64,000 bases of DNA. Origin: Amphibacillus xylanus NBRC 15112. GTDB taxonomy: Bacteria > Bacillota > Bacilli > Bacillales > Amphibacillaceae. Below, piece after piece: positions 43,201 through 52,396 of the stretch (position 1 is the stretch's first letter; each line of letters opens with the position of its first letter). The notes beneath the pieces were generated by a model, which was not told the DNA's origin, searched no databases, and was given only the letters and a program-made list of their open reading frames with translations. Where the stretch lies: positions 1,736,001-1,800,000 of the forward strand of contig NC_018704.1 in the NCBI RefSeq assembly GCF_000307165.1, in the 5' to 3' direction. Position numbers and translations under genes: made by a program.

Positions 43201-46117
43201 ATGCCTGATTCATTTCAGGACTAAGTAGTTCAAGAATAAAGTCATCAGACACGTTAGCCCCTTGAAGATTATTAATTAAAAAGCCGATTTGTTTAGCATT
43301 TTCAGCCAGCTCAATGTCTAGGTAATAACCGAACTCAGTCGCTACTGCCCCACCAAAACTAATTGCGCCGTTTGGCCAATCTACTGATGGATGAGCAACG
43401 TCATTCCAAATCCATAAACCTAGTTGGTCAAGCTCATTTGGATCTAATCCTTCAAAATGAAGTCGGAAATAGCCTTCAGGTACTTCACTCGTACCTTCTG
43501 CTTTACCAGGTAAAATTTTACCGTTTTCTACAGATAATAAAGCCGTTCCACCATTTGCTCGACTAGGAATGCTAACTTCAACAACAAATTCACCCGCTTC
43601 ATTTTCATAAGCATTATAAGTTTGATCTGTGTAATGATCTGTTACGATCGTATGCTCATTTGAAACGTACAATGTAACTTTTTGTGCTGCTTCTGCTACG
43701 TTAAATCCTAAATATACGGACTCACCTTCATAAGCACGCTCAACAACTAACCACTGATCTGCATCAGAACCAGCTATTGTTGATCTAGTTCCACGTGATA
43801 ACAACTCTGAGTAGTCATTGCGAAATTTGAGCACAGTTTGATAGTGATCAAGAATATCATTGTCTTCTATTAAATCCCAAGCAAAATCATAACGGTTATC
43901 ATATAAAGGCCAGTTATTTGCACCTGTTTGTCCAAGCTCTTCACCATAATAAATAACTGGTTGACCTTTAGCAGTAATTTGTAATGATGCAGCTAGTTTT
44001 AATTTCCCTTCATCATTACCTTGAGTATAAAGGAATCCGTCTTCATCATGACTACCTAAAAACTGCCCTAAAGTTGCATCACTTGTTAGCATTTTATTTC
44101 GTGCGATTAAGTCATTATTAGCACGAACAAGATTACCTTTAACAAACTCACTTGCTTGTCCCTTAAAATCAAAGTCTAGTAAGCTATCCATTTGTCCACT
44201 ATTTAAGTAGCGCATGTATGAATAGTTTTGCTCCCAAGCTTCGCCAATCAATTTAAAACTCGGATCAAGTTCAACGAGTTCATTTTTAAAGTGTTGCCAT
44301 GTCACTTGATCGACATGTTTAACTGTATCAACGCGGTAACCGGCAATTGAATTTCCCTTTGAAGTCGTCGATTTCTCTAGCCAGCTAGTTTGCCAAGCTA
44401 CAATCTGTTCACGTACAGCAGCTTCTTCTGTTTTGAAGTCAGGCAAGCCACCAAGTTCCATTTTTTCATCCCCAGCACCTGATTTATCACGAATCATGCC
44501 TTCAAATCGCGCACGGTCTTCATCAGTTGGGTAACCGGCTGGTGGATTGTCTAAACTTTCACCAGACTTTAAGCCATATCCTACGTGGTTAAGCACAACA
44601 TCTACCATTATGTTGATATTCCGTTCTGCAGCCGCATCAATTAATTCATGGAATTCTTCGATCGTCCCCAAATGCGGATTTAATTTTTCAAAGTCTTTTG
44701 CCCAATAACCATGATAAGCATAATATGTGCCATTTTTCGAACCTGAATTTACATCATGACCGATATTTTCAACAATTGGTGTAATCCAGATTGTATTAAT
44801 ACCTAACTCACTTAAATAATCAAGATTTTCAGTTATACCTTTAAAATCTCCACCTTGATATGCTCCACGTGGATTGTCAGTGATTTGATCATAATCGAAA
44901 TCGTACGGATCATTATTTGCTGGATTACCATCAGCAAAACGATCAGTTAGCATAAAGTAAATAATTGATTCATCCCAATCACGTTCACCTTCTGCTTTAG
45001 AACGTTCAGTGACTGTTGCAGTAGCTTCTGTTGTATAAACTCCACCAGCCTCATCTACAACTTTAATTGGAATCAATTTTTCACCAGGCTCAATCTCCGA
45101 ACTGACAGATAGTGTCACTCGATTTAATTCTGGTGAAATTAATAATGAACGCGGCCCACCTAAAGCGCTTACATCCGCTTCAATTCTTCTAATCCCTAAA
45201 TCTGATTGGTTATCTATCTCAACTTCTAATAATGCATGTTCATTATAGTTAAAATCTCGACTCACACTTGCTCTAATAGTAATATTTTCCTCGCCTTCAT
45301 ATTCTTCTGGCTCAGGCTCTGGCTCAGCTTCTGAAACATAGTATGGATTGGTGAAAACACGATCAATGCCTTCTTTAATAAAGAGTTGCTGATGGTTTTC
45401 ATAATCAGTGAATGTCATATCTTCAGTCTTTAATTCATCATCAGCCATATTAACAAATAAAAAGCCAAAGTTAGCCACAGCTTCTTTCACTGGAATATCT
45501 ATATAGGCACCGTAACGACCAACCTGATCATTTAAAAATGGCGTTGCTCCTTCAGGCCAGTCACCTTTATCACTTGACTGCTGAATAACATCACCCCAAT
45601 ACCAAATCCCCCAAGGCTCATAATCACCGGATTCTTTTAAGTAGTGAACGCGAATTGTCGGTTCTTCAAATTCAATTGGTTCATAGTAGTACACGTCACC
45701 ATCACGTGTGATCCAAATTTCATCAACCTCTGAACTAATTAACTCTAGATTTACATCATCAACGTGCTTCACTTCAGCTGTACTGACGACTTGAAAGCCG
45801 ATTGATTTTGCATTATCTTTCAAACCAATGTCTACATAACCGCCAAAGTCAGTTGTTTGATCTTGACTAAACAGTTCTCCATTTGGCCAATTCCCCTGCG
45901 GCTCTTCTGAAAAATCTCCCCAATACCATAAACGAAGATCATCTAAATTTAATTCTTTATTTTGAAAATGAATTCTAATCTGTTTTTCGGAAATCGCTTG
46001 CTCATTATTTTCTGCTAAAACTAATGAAAAAGGTAATGCATTTGATATCGTACTTAATAATAATACAAAGATCATTGATAGCGATAAAACACGGTTAAAT
46101 CCTGTTTTTCTAATCAT
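40211..46117 (-). CDS. Cell-wall-anchored bifunctional alpha-amylase/pullulanase
   Basis: The 1968-residue protein has a signal peptide (to about 36), two CBM41-like modules (about 42-150 and 160-270), a GH13 alpha-amylase (about 380-860; YRVDTVKHVD, LIGEAWEQN, LGSHDEDGF), two more CBM41-like modules (about 870-1090), a CBM48 domain and a type-I pullulanase (about 1320-1860; YNWGYDPHSYFSLTG, FRFDMMGDHD, MIGEGWVTF, AAHDNLTLHD). It ends in a Pro/Glu/Asp-rich spacer and LPKTATRLYNYLLLG plus a membrane segment, an LPxTA sortase signal. It degrades starch at both alpha-1,4 and alpha-1,6 bonds on the cell surface. AAAGGAGA supports the start. Confidence 0.92.
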   Translation of the reverse strand: MIRKTGFNRVLSLSMIFVLLLSTISNALPFSLVLAENNEQAISEKQIRIHFQNKELNLDDLRLWYWGDFSEEPQGNWPNGELFSQDQTTDFGGYVDIGLKDNAKSIGFQVVSTAEVKHVDDVNLELISSEVDEIWITRDGDVYYYEPIEFEEPTIRVHYLKESGDYEPWGIWYWGDVIQQSSDKGDWPEGATPFLNDQVGRYGAYIDIPVKEAVANFGFLFVNMADDELKTEDMTFTDYENHQQLFIKEGIDRVFTNPYYVSEAEPEPEPEEYEGEENITIRASVSRDFNYNEHALLEVEIDNQSDLGIRRIEADVSALGGPRSLLISPELNRVTLSVSSEIEPGEKLIPIKVVDEAGGVYTTEATATVTERSKAEGERDWDESIIYFMLTDRFADGNPANNDPYDFDYDQITDNPRGAYQGGDFKGITENLDYLSELGINTIWITPIVENIGHDVNSGSKNGTYYAYHGYWAKDFEKLNPHLGTIEEFHELIDAAAERNINIMVDVVLNHVGYGLKSGESLDNPPAGYPTDEDRARFEGMIRDKSGAGDEKMELGGLPDFKTEEAAVREQIVAWQTSWLEKSTTSKGNSIAGYRVDTVKHVDQVTWQHFKNELVELDPSFKLIGEAWEQNYSYMRYLNSGQMDSLLDFDFKGQASEFVKGNLVRANNDLIARNKMLTSDATLGQFLGSHDEDGFLYTQGNDEGKLKLAASLQITAKGQPVIYYGEELGQTGANNWPLYDNRYDFAWDLIEDNDILDHYQTVLKFRNDYSELLSRGTRSTIAGSDADQWLVVERAYEGESVYLGFNVAEAAQKVTLYVSNEHTIVTDHYTDQTYNAYENEAGEFVVEVSIPSRANGGTALLSVENGKILPGKAEGTSEVPEGYFRLHFEGLDPNELDQLGLWIWNDVAHPSVDWPNGAISFGGAVATEFGYYLDIELAENAKQIGFLINNLQGANVSDDFILELLSPEMNQAWVTEDLTVYSYEPLKKANTIRVNYYRQDGEYDGWGLWTWGDVEKATENWPNGAHTFEVGGYGSYFDLPLIDDAKEIGFLMVNKETTKQTDNMSFAELDQHTQIFVRDGDPNVYTNPYFVSKEGLRHAEVLTDEKIELVFSSVAELTEARLLDGIEIIDKNGDAVTDFTIEINSENNTVIVTVKDARLTDIAPFEIKYDGREATASVGWRLKDEVYAYDGELGLDLRADGSAELKLWSPSADSVHVVLYDKNDQNNLITDELEMTLGDRGVWSIVLDESNTGISDLTGYFYHFAIERDGKTVLALDPYARSMAAWNNSDPDNYVGKAAIVDPSTIGPKLDYAKIDGFEKREDAIIYEVHVRDFTSDPSIADQLTSQFGTFSAFIEKLDYIESLGVTHIQLLPVMSYFFADEFNNAKRLLEYSSTGNNYNWGYDPHSYFSLTGMYSENPEDPAKRIEEFKYLINEIHKRGMGVILDVVYNHTASVHIFEDLEPNYYHFMNADGSPRENFGGGRLGTTHKMARRILVDSITYWVDEFKVDGFRFDMMGDHDAESIQLAYDKAKELNPNIVMIGEGWVTFAGDEKYPDVQAADQHWMQHTKAVGSFSDEFRNELKSGFGSEGQPRFITGGARNIQQIYDNLTANPHNFKADDPGDVVPYIAAHDNLTLHDVIAQSIKKDPKDHAEEIHQRIRLGNLMVLTAQGTPFIHAGQEYGRTKQFRHEDFINEVPESQAPYKSTFMTDENGKPFEYPYFIHDSYDSTDAVNMFDWAKVTDNDAYPINVATKDYTAGLIKLRRSTDAFRRGTMEEIEQFVSMIEAPEIMQEDLIIGYEAIDSKGDVYAVFVNADSQTRQLTLTTDYSAGAIIVDGKTAGIDPINDPVGVELTPDSITLDPLTATVIKLTDDSTDDSPVDPEDPNEETPGEETPSDETPTTGDQVEDPLDSDQDTEQPSSDDSSGSKDTGGSLPKTATRLYNYLLLGTMILLAGVGLIIYNDRKRKKV

Positions 46118-46200
46118 ACAAATCTCCTTTCATATCGTTTTAAATCAATAAAATAATTACTAAGCTCCTTTCTTCTATTAGATTGAATAGTTACAACTGT

Positions 46201-46264
46201 GAAAACGGTTGCATTTAAGTTTAAAAAAAGAGGGAGGTTATTCTTTATTGCGCAACCGCTTACA
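46201..46264 (-). promoter_or_regulatory. Two LacI/CcpA-type operators before the amylopullulanase gene
   Basis: GAAAACGGTTGC (46201-46212) and CGCAACCGCTTACA (46251-46264) are centred 51 bases apart on their CG cores, about five helical turns, so a looped or cooperative arrangement is possible. Confidence 0.65.
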
Positions 46265-46337
46265 CCAATAGCTTACTATTATTTAGATATTTTTTCAATA
46301 GTTATCTTATCTTTTTTCGGTTTTTTGTAAAAAAATA

Positions 46338-46376
46338 TACGTCTACACACTTCTTGTTAGAACATGTATAGACGTA
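46338..46376 (-). terminator. Terminator after the split amylase-pullulanase pair
   Basis: TACGTCTATACA / TGTGTAGACGTA on the minus strand followed by TATTTTTTT, shortly after the pullulanase stop codon. Confidence 0.8.
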
Positions 46377-46388
46377 GTCATCTCATAT

Positions 46389-48509
46389 TTATTGTATCTG
46401 GTTTTTTAACCGGATAACTGTCGCTGTTAATGGTGAAATTGTGATTGAATCAGTCGACAACTCTACACCAATCGGATCTGTAATTTGATCAGTTCCTGCT
46501 CTTAATTGATCAACGATAATTTCACCTTTTGTATAATCAGAAGCAAGTGTCAATTGACGCATTTGATGATCTGCATTAACAAATACAGCATATAGATCAC
46601 CATTACTAGCAGTTGCTTGATAGCCAATAATTAAATCTTGTTCTTTTATTTCTGGTGCGTTAATGAGTGAAATGTCTTGATCAATTTCTGCCATTGTCGA
46701 TTTTCTAAAGGCATCAGTAGCACGACGTAATTTGATTAAACCTTTAGTATATAGTTGAGTCGTTGTATGAATTGGATAATTAGCACGATCTGTCGCTTTT
46801 GCCCATTCGAACATATTTACCGCATCTGTTGAATCATATGAATCATGAATAAAATACGGGTACTCAATTGGTTGATTATGTTCATCCGTTACGAAAGTCG
46901 ATTTAAATGGTACTTTATCATCTGAGACCTTCCCTACAAAATCAGGATGACAAAATTGCTTAGTTCTGCCATATTCTTGTCCAGCATGAATAAATGCAGT
47001 CCCTTGTGCCGTTAACAGCATCACGTTACCTAAACGAATTCTCTTATGAATTTCTTCAGTATGGATTTTAGGGTCTTTTTTAATCGCAAGAGCAATGACG
47101 TCATGTAAAGTCATATTATCATGAGCTTCAATATACTGAACGGCATCTCCTGGATTTGTTGCTTTAAAATTATGTGGCTTAGCTGTGATATTGTCATAAA
47201 TCCGTTGAATTTGGCGCGCTCCACCAGTTAGAAAACGCGGCTCACCTTCAGTATGATATCCTGACTTTAATTCATCACGGAAATCATCAGAAAATGAACC
47301 TACACTCTCTGTATACTGCATCCAATGTTGATCTGCTGGTCTAACATCTGGATCATCTTCATCACCAACATACGTTACCCAACCTTCCCCGATCATTAAC
47401 ACATTCGGATTTAGTTGTTTGGCCTGATCATAAGCTAACTGAATTGTTTCTGCATCATGATCACCCATCATATCAAATCGGAATCCATCGACTTTATATT
47501 CATTCATCCAATAAGTGATTGAATCGACTAAAATTCGTTGCGACATTTTATGTGTTGTCCCAAGTCGACCACCGCCAAAACTTTCTCGTGGTGTACCATC
47601 CGCATCCATGAAATGATAATAATTCGGTTCTAGGTCTTCAAAGACACGAAGCAGTCCAGTATGATTATAAACAACATCCAAAAGAACACCCATCCCACGA
47701 CGATGGATCTCATCAATCAGACGCTTAAATTCCACAATTCTTTGCTCAGGGTCATTTGGATTTTCCGAATACATACCTGTTAATGAGAAGTAACTATGAG
47801 GATCGTAGCCCCAATTGTAATTATTATGAATCGATGAATATTCAAGTAATCGTTGATCACTTTTATTTTCATTAACAAAAAAGTAACTCATAACGGGTAA
47901 CAATTGAACATGTGTGACGCCAAGTGATTGAATATAATCTAATTTCTCCACAAAAGCACTGAATGTACCAAATTGGTAGCTAATTTGATCTGAAATAGAA
48001 GGATCAGACGTAAAATCACGTACATGAACTTCATATATAATCGCATCTTCACGTTTTTCATAGCCTTCAATCGTGGCATAATCAAGTTTAGGGCCAATAT
48101 TCGCTGGGTTAACTATTGCTGCTTTACCAATATAATTTTGTTCATTCGTACTATCCCATGCAGCCATTGATTTAGCATATGGATCAAGCGCTAAAACTGA
48201 ATTTCCCTGACGGTGAATTAAATAGTGATAATAATAGCCTGTAAAATCATTAATTCCAGTGTTATTTTCCGTTAATCTAATTGACCATACGCCACGGTCG
48301 CCTTGTTCCATGCTTAATTGGTCCGTAATCACTTTATTTTGATCATCTTTATCATATAAAATCACATCAACACGATCAGCACTTGGTGACCATAATTTTA
48401 GTTCGACTGATCCATCTTCTTTAAAAATTAGTCCTAACTCGCCATCATAACTATAATGACGATCAATGTATCTCCAATCATATTTCACATTTTCTATCTC
48501 TGTATTCAT
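46389..48509 (-). CDS. Type-I pullulanase without signal peptide
   Basis: The 706-residue protein matches the C-terminal half of the amylopullulanase at 40211-46117 nearly residue by residue (SYDGELGLIFKEDGSVELKL, YNWGYDPHSYFSLTG, FRFDMMGDHD, MIGEGWVTY, EAHDNMTLHD) but lacks signal peptide, CBM41 modules and wall anchor. It should act in the cytoplasm on imported branched maltodextrins. The start ATG 48509 lies behind AAGGGG, 16 bases after the stop codon of the alpha-amylase gene, so both are one operon. Confidence 0.9.
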   Translation of the reverse strand: MNTEIENVKYDWRYIDRHYSYDGELGLIFKEDGSVELKLWSPSADRVDVILYDKDDQNKVITDQLSMEQGDRGVWSIRLTENNTGINDFTGYYYHYLIHRQGNSVLALDPYAKSMAAWDSTNEQNYIGKAAIVNPANIGPKLDYATIEGYEKREDAIIYEVHVRDFTSDPSISDQISYQFGTFSAFVEKLDYIQSLGVTHVQLLPVMSYFFVNENKSDQRLLEYSSIHNNYNWGYDPHSYFSLTGMYSENPNDPEQRIVEFKRLIDEIHRRGMGVLLDVVYNHTGLLRVFEDLEPNYYHFMDADGTPRESFGGGRLGTTHKMSQRILVDSITYWMNEYKVDGFRFDMMGDHDAETIQLAYDQAKQLNPNVLMIGEGWVTYVGDEDDPDVRPADQHWMQYTESVGSFSDDFRDELKSGYHTEGEPRFLTGGARQIQRIYDNITAKPHNFKATNPGDAVQYIEAHDNMTLHDVIALAIKKDPKIHTEEIHKRIRLGNVMLLTAQGTAFIHAGQEYGRTKQFCHPDFVGKVSDDKVPFKSTFVTDEHNQPIEYPYFIHDSYDSTDAVNMFEWAKATDRANYPIHTTTQLYTKGLIKLRRATDAFRKSTMAEIDQDISLINAPEIKEQDLIIGYQATASNGDLYAVFVNADHQMRQLTLASDYTKGEIIVDQLRAGTDQITDPIGVELSTDSITISPLTATVIRLKNQIQ

Positions 48510-48525
48510 AAACTTATTCCCCTTA

Positions 48526-50610
48526 TCACTTACGTCGCTTTATTTTTGTTACTAATAATATCGTGCCAGCTAAACCAACAATTAATACAAAACACATGAC
48601 GATGATTAAAACATTTGAACGATTCTCTATTGCTGATTGATTTAGACTTTCTTCATCCTCAGAATCAATAGGCTCAATCGACTGTTCACTTGATAAGATC
48701 TCGCCTTTATCTACTGACAGCAATATTGTTCCACCATCGAATAAATCAGGCATTGAAATTAAGACATAATTCTCACCATTTGAGCCTTCAATCGATTGAT
48801 ATGTATTGCCTGTATAGTGGTCGGTAATCATTGCATCCTTTTCAGAAACAATTAACTTAATCTCTTGTTTAGTCTCAGCAAGATTAAATCCAAGATATAC
48901 TGAATTATCTTGATAAGATCGTTCAACTAAAAGCCATTCAGCGTCATTAGACCCTGCAATCATTGAACGATCACCCCTTGATAATAACTCTGAAAACGAT
49001 GATCTAAACTCTAGTAACCTTTGATAATGTTCAAGGATATGATTATTTTCTGTTAACTCCCAATCAAAATCGTATCTATTATCATATTCAGGCCAATTTT
49101 CTGCACCTGACTGACCGATTTCTTCTCCGTAATATATCACTGGTTGACCCTTTGATGTTATTTGTAGTGTTGCCGCTAATTTTAATTTCCCTTGGGCAAC
49201 TTCTTCACTATCACCATTGTTAATTAATCGATATAAAAATCCATCTTCATCATGACTACCTAAAAATTGCCCTAATGTTGCTATATTTGAAATAGATTGA
49301 TTACGCTCAATTAATTGTTTATTAACCTCTTCTAAGCTACCATTTACGAAATGACGGGCATGATCTTTAAAGCCAAAATCTAATAAACTATCCATCATTC
49401 CACTATTTAAATATCCTAAATCATGCTGATAATTTGCTCCCCATGCCTCACCAATCAGCTTAAAGCTAGAATCAATTCTGACTAATTCGTTTTTGAAATG
49501 TTGCCACGTCACATTATCGACATGTTTAACCGTATCTACACGATAACTTTTAATTGCATTTCCATTCGGTGTCGTTGATTTTTCAATCCATGCTGCTTGC
49601 CATTCAACTAATTGACGTCTAATCCAATCCTCTTCAGTTTTAAAATCTGGCAACCCAGAAAGTTCCATTTTGACATCACCAGCTCCTGAACGATCACGCA
49701 ACATGCCTATAAATCTATTTCTATCATCACTCGTTGGATAGCCAACCGGTGGTTCTGTCACTTCATCAGTACCCTTTAAACCATATCCACTATGATTAAG
49801 TACTACATCCACCATAATATCAATGCCACGCTCAGCAGCTTGATCAATTAATGCATGAAATTCATTCAATGTACCTAGATGCGGATTTAATCGTTCAAAA
49901 TCTTTCGCCCAATAGCCGTGATATGCAAAATATGATCCTGCATCCGATTTATACTCAACGTTATGACCGATATTTTCTACGATAGGTGTAATCCAAATCG
50001 TATTAATACCTAATCGCTGTAAATAATCTAGGTTCTCTGTAATCCCTTTAAAATCTCCTCCCTGATACGTTCCTCGAGGATTATCAGTAATCGCACGATA
50101 GTCTATCTGATATGGATCATTGTTGTTAGAGTCACCATCATAAAAGCGGTCTGTAAGCATAAAGTATATTACTGCCTCATCCCAATCCCTCTCATGTTCT
50201 TCTTTCTCACGAGGAATAACAGTTGCAGTTGTAGAGGTTGTATATGTATCACCATTTTCATCAATTAATTTTACATGAATATCTTTTACACCTGGCTCAA
50301 TATCTGATCGAACTGAAATGGTCACACAATTTAATTCAGGTGAAATAAAAAACTGATCAGGTCCCCCTAATTGACTTAAATCAGCTACAATCTCTGTAAT
50401 CCCTAGATTAGCTTTGTTGTCGATCTCTAATTCAAGTAGCGCATGTTGATCATAGTGAAGCTCTCGATCTACATTTGCCTGGAACATTATCTTCGCATCA
50501 CTATTTTCTTCTGCCTCGACATCCTCTAAATTAGGTATAAATAAAAAACACATCATTAAAATAACGATTGTAAATTTGTTTAAACTTAATCGACTAATTT
50601 TCACATTCAT
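48526..50610 (-). CDS. Membrane-anchored alpha-amylase (GH13)
   Basis: ATG 50610 is preceded by AAAGGAG; a TTG at 50613 touches that site. The 694-residue protein has a signal peptide (to about 34) and a GH13 alpha-amylase like residues 270-860 of the amylopullulanase (DWDEAVIYFMLTDRFYDG, YRVDTVKHVD, LIGEAWGAN, LGSHDEDGF). It ends in one membrane segment with a KIKRRK tail and no LPxT signal. It should cut starch at the outer membrane face. The pullulanase gene follows in the same operon. Confidence 0.9.
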   Translation of the reverse strand: MNVKISRLSLNKFTIVILMMCFLFIPNLEDVEAEENSDAKIMFQANVDRELHYDQHALLELEIDNKANLGITEIVADLSQLGGPDQFFISPELNCVTISVRSDIEPGVKDIHVKLIDENGDTYTTSTTATVIPREKEEHERDWDEAVIYFMLTDRFYDGDSNNNDPYQIDYRAITDNPRGTYQGGDFKGITENLDYLQRLGINTIWITPIVENIGHNVEYKSDAGSYFAYHGYWAKDFERLNPHLGTLNEFHALIDQAAERGIDIMVDVVLNHSGYGLKGTDEVTEPPVGYPTSDDRNRFIGMLRDRSGAGDVKMELSGLPDFKTEEDWIRRQLVEWQAAWIEKSTTPNGNAIKSYRVDTVKHVDNVTWQHFKNELVRIDSSFKLIGEAWGANYQHDLGYLNSGMMDSLLDFGFKDHARHFVNGSLEEVNKQLIERNQSISNIATLGQFLGSHDEDGFLYRLINNGDSEEVAQGKLKLAATLQITSKGQPVIYYGEEIGQSGAENWPEYDNRYDFDWELTENNHILEHYQRLLEFRSSFSELLSRGDRSMIAGSNDAEWLLVERSYQDNSVYLGFNLAETKQEIKLIVSEKDAMITDHYTGNTYQSIEGSNGENYVLISMPDLFDGGTILLSVDKGEILSSEQSIEPIDSEDEESLNQSAIENRSNVLIIVMCFVLIVGLAGTILLVTKIKRRK

Positions 50611-50642
50611 CAAGCTCCTTTACTAATTCTCCGTCAAATAAG

Positions 50643-50654
50643 GAAAGCGATTGC
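50643..50654 (-). promoter_or_regulatory. LacI/CcpA-type operator before the amylase gene
   Basis: GAAAGCGATTGC, with the CG core, lies 33 bases before the amylase start codon. Confidence 0.6.
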
Positions 50655-50783
50655 ACAAGCACCAAAAAAGAAAGCATAGTTTTTTCCTTCAAACTATGCA
50701 TGATTCTAATCGTTATTTTACTATTTCACTAGTTATTTTTCAAGAATTCATTTTACTTTAAGTGTTTTTTTCAATCTCCGTGG

Positions 50784-50789
50784 TATAAT
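50784..50789 (+). promoter_or_regulatory. Extended -10 promoter of the GGDEF gene
   Basis: TGGTATAAT is an extended -10 box 39 bases before the start codon; the -35 region is weak. Confidence 0.6.
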
Positions 50790-50827
50790 AGCCCTAAAGA
50801 AGGTTTAACTTACCGAGGTGAACAACT

Positions 50828-52354
50828 ATGTCTTTTAACACACCAATATTCTTTTTTCACTTAATTGTGCTAGCGCTTTTCCTAAATGCTATTCGTTTTA
50901 ATTTATCAAATAAGTTAAACAAAATTCTAATTCTTATATTTGGGATTTATTTCTATTCGCTAAGCATTATCTACTTCCAAGAGTGGATCTTACCTTTATC
51001 ATTGTTTATTATATTTTTAGCGGTTTTCTTTTATCAATATCTAGGGTTGTTCGTTGCATTCCCAGTAACCTCTACTACATATTTTTTTGTCAATGGATTT
51101 ACTTATTATGATTTTATCTTGTTTATTTTACTCACACTTTTGATAGCGTTTGCAGGTTTCCGCTGTATGTTCTATATTAACAAACAAAAACGATGGAAAT
51201 CACTTTTAATAAAAAATTCTAAACAACTAAATATTATTAGAGAAATAAGTCTTGCAATGCAACAAACAAGAGACCTTGATAAAATTTTGCATATCATTAT
51301 TACATCTGTAACTGCTGGACATGGATTAGGCTTTAATCGTGCAATCGTGTTTTTGCATGATAAAAACAACAACCAACTCACAGGGATGATGGGCATTGGC
51401 CCACTTGATGAAAAAGAAGGTATTGATAATTGGAGAAATATATCGGAACAAAAATATAGCTTTATTGATTTACTTGAGAATATTGAAAAAGAAGAGATCG
51501 ATCCAGAATTAAACCAAATGATTAGACATTTAACTATTGATCTTGATTCTAATCATATTTTAAAAGATGCGCTTGTTAATGGGAAACATCGGATTGTAAA
51601 GCGAGATAAGATCCATGATCAAATTCATCAACTATTAATTAATCTGTTCAATTACGATGAATTTTTGATAATTCCGATGATCTACCAATCTGAAAAAATT
51701 GGCTTACTAATTGTTGATAATCCCGTATCAAAGAAAACGATTACCGAACAAGAGATTGATAACATTATGCCACTAGCATCATTGGCTTCTGTCGCTATAC
51801 AACAAGCACAGCTTTATCAAGAAATTGAAGAATTAACATTACGAGATGGTCTAACGTCTTTATATAATCAACGTGCGTTACAAAATACGTTACAGAAGCA
51901 CTTTGATAGCAATCAAACTGACTCTCTTGCAATGATTATGCTCGATATCGATTATTTCAAACATTATAATGATACGAATGGACACTTACTAGGAAATGAA
52001 GTATTAGAGCAATTGGCAAATATCATTAAACATTCAATTCGCGAATCGGACCTTGCATTTCGGTTCGGTGGTGAAGAATTTTCAGTTTTACTATTTAATA
52101 CTTCGGATAGTGATGTTCGGAAAGTTGCCGAGCAAATTAGAAAAAATATTGAAACTAATGAATTTCCAAACGAGTCAACACAACCTGGGAATAAAATTAC
52201 GATCACAGTTGGGTATGCGATGACAGATCAAATTTCTCAACCAACACCTAGTCGATTAACTATAGCTGCTGACCAGGCATTATATTATGGTAAAGAGTCA
52301 GGTAAAAACTGCGTGTATTCATATGCCGACATCTCAAATATACAACTTAAATAA
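50828..52354 (+). CDS. Membrane diguanylate cyclase with GAF-like domain
   Basis: The 508-residue protein has five or six membrane segments (residues 1-115), a GAF-like domain (about 135-330; IIITSVTAGHGLGFNRAIVFL, VASVAIQQAQLYQ) and a GGDEF domain (about 335-500) with the active motif RFGGEEFSVLLF. It makes cyclic di-GMP from two GTP at the membrane. An RxxD inhibitory site is not obvious at the usual place before GGEEF. It shares its direction and terminator with the small gene that follows 42 bases later, so they are probably one unit. Confidence 0.92.
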   Translation: MSFNTPIFFFHLIVLALFLNAIRFNLSNKLNKILILIFGIYFYSLSIIYFQEWILPLSLFIIFLAVFFYQYLGLFVAFPVTSTTYFFVNGFTYYDFILFILLTLLIAFAGFRCMFYINKQKRWKSLLIKNSKQLNIIREISLAMQQTRDLDKILHIIITSVTAGHGLGFNRAIVFLHDKNNNQLTGMMGIGPLDEKEGIDNWRNISEQKYSFIDLLENIEKEEIDPELNQMIRHLTIDLDSNHILKDALVNGKHRIVKRDKIHDQIHQLLINLFNYDEFLIIPMIYQSEKIGLLIVDNPVSKKTITEQEIDNIMPLASLASVAIQQAQLYQEIEELTLRDGLTSLYNQRALQNTLQKHFDSNQTDSLAMIMLDIDYFKHYNDTNGHLLGNEVLEQLANIIKHSIRESDLAFRFGGEEFSVLLFNTSDSDVRKVAEQIRKNIETNEFPNESTQPGNKITITVGYAMTDQISQPTPSRLTIAADQALYYGKESGKNCVYSYADISNIQLK

Positions 52355-52396
52355 TAACAGATCATTCTCATTACTTTGTTATCAAGGAGAATTTAA

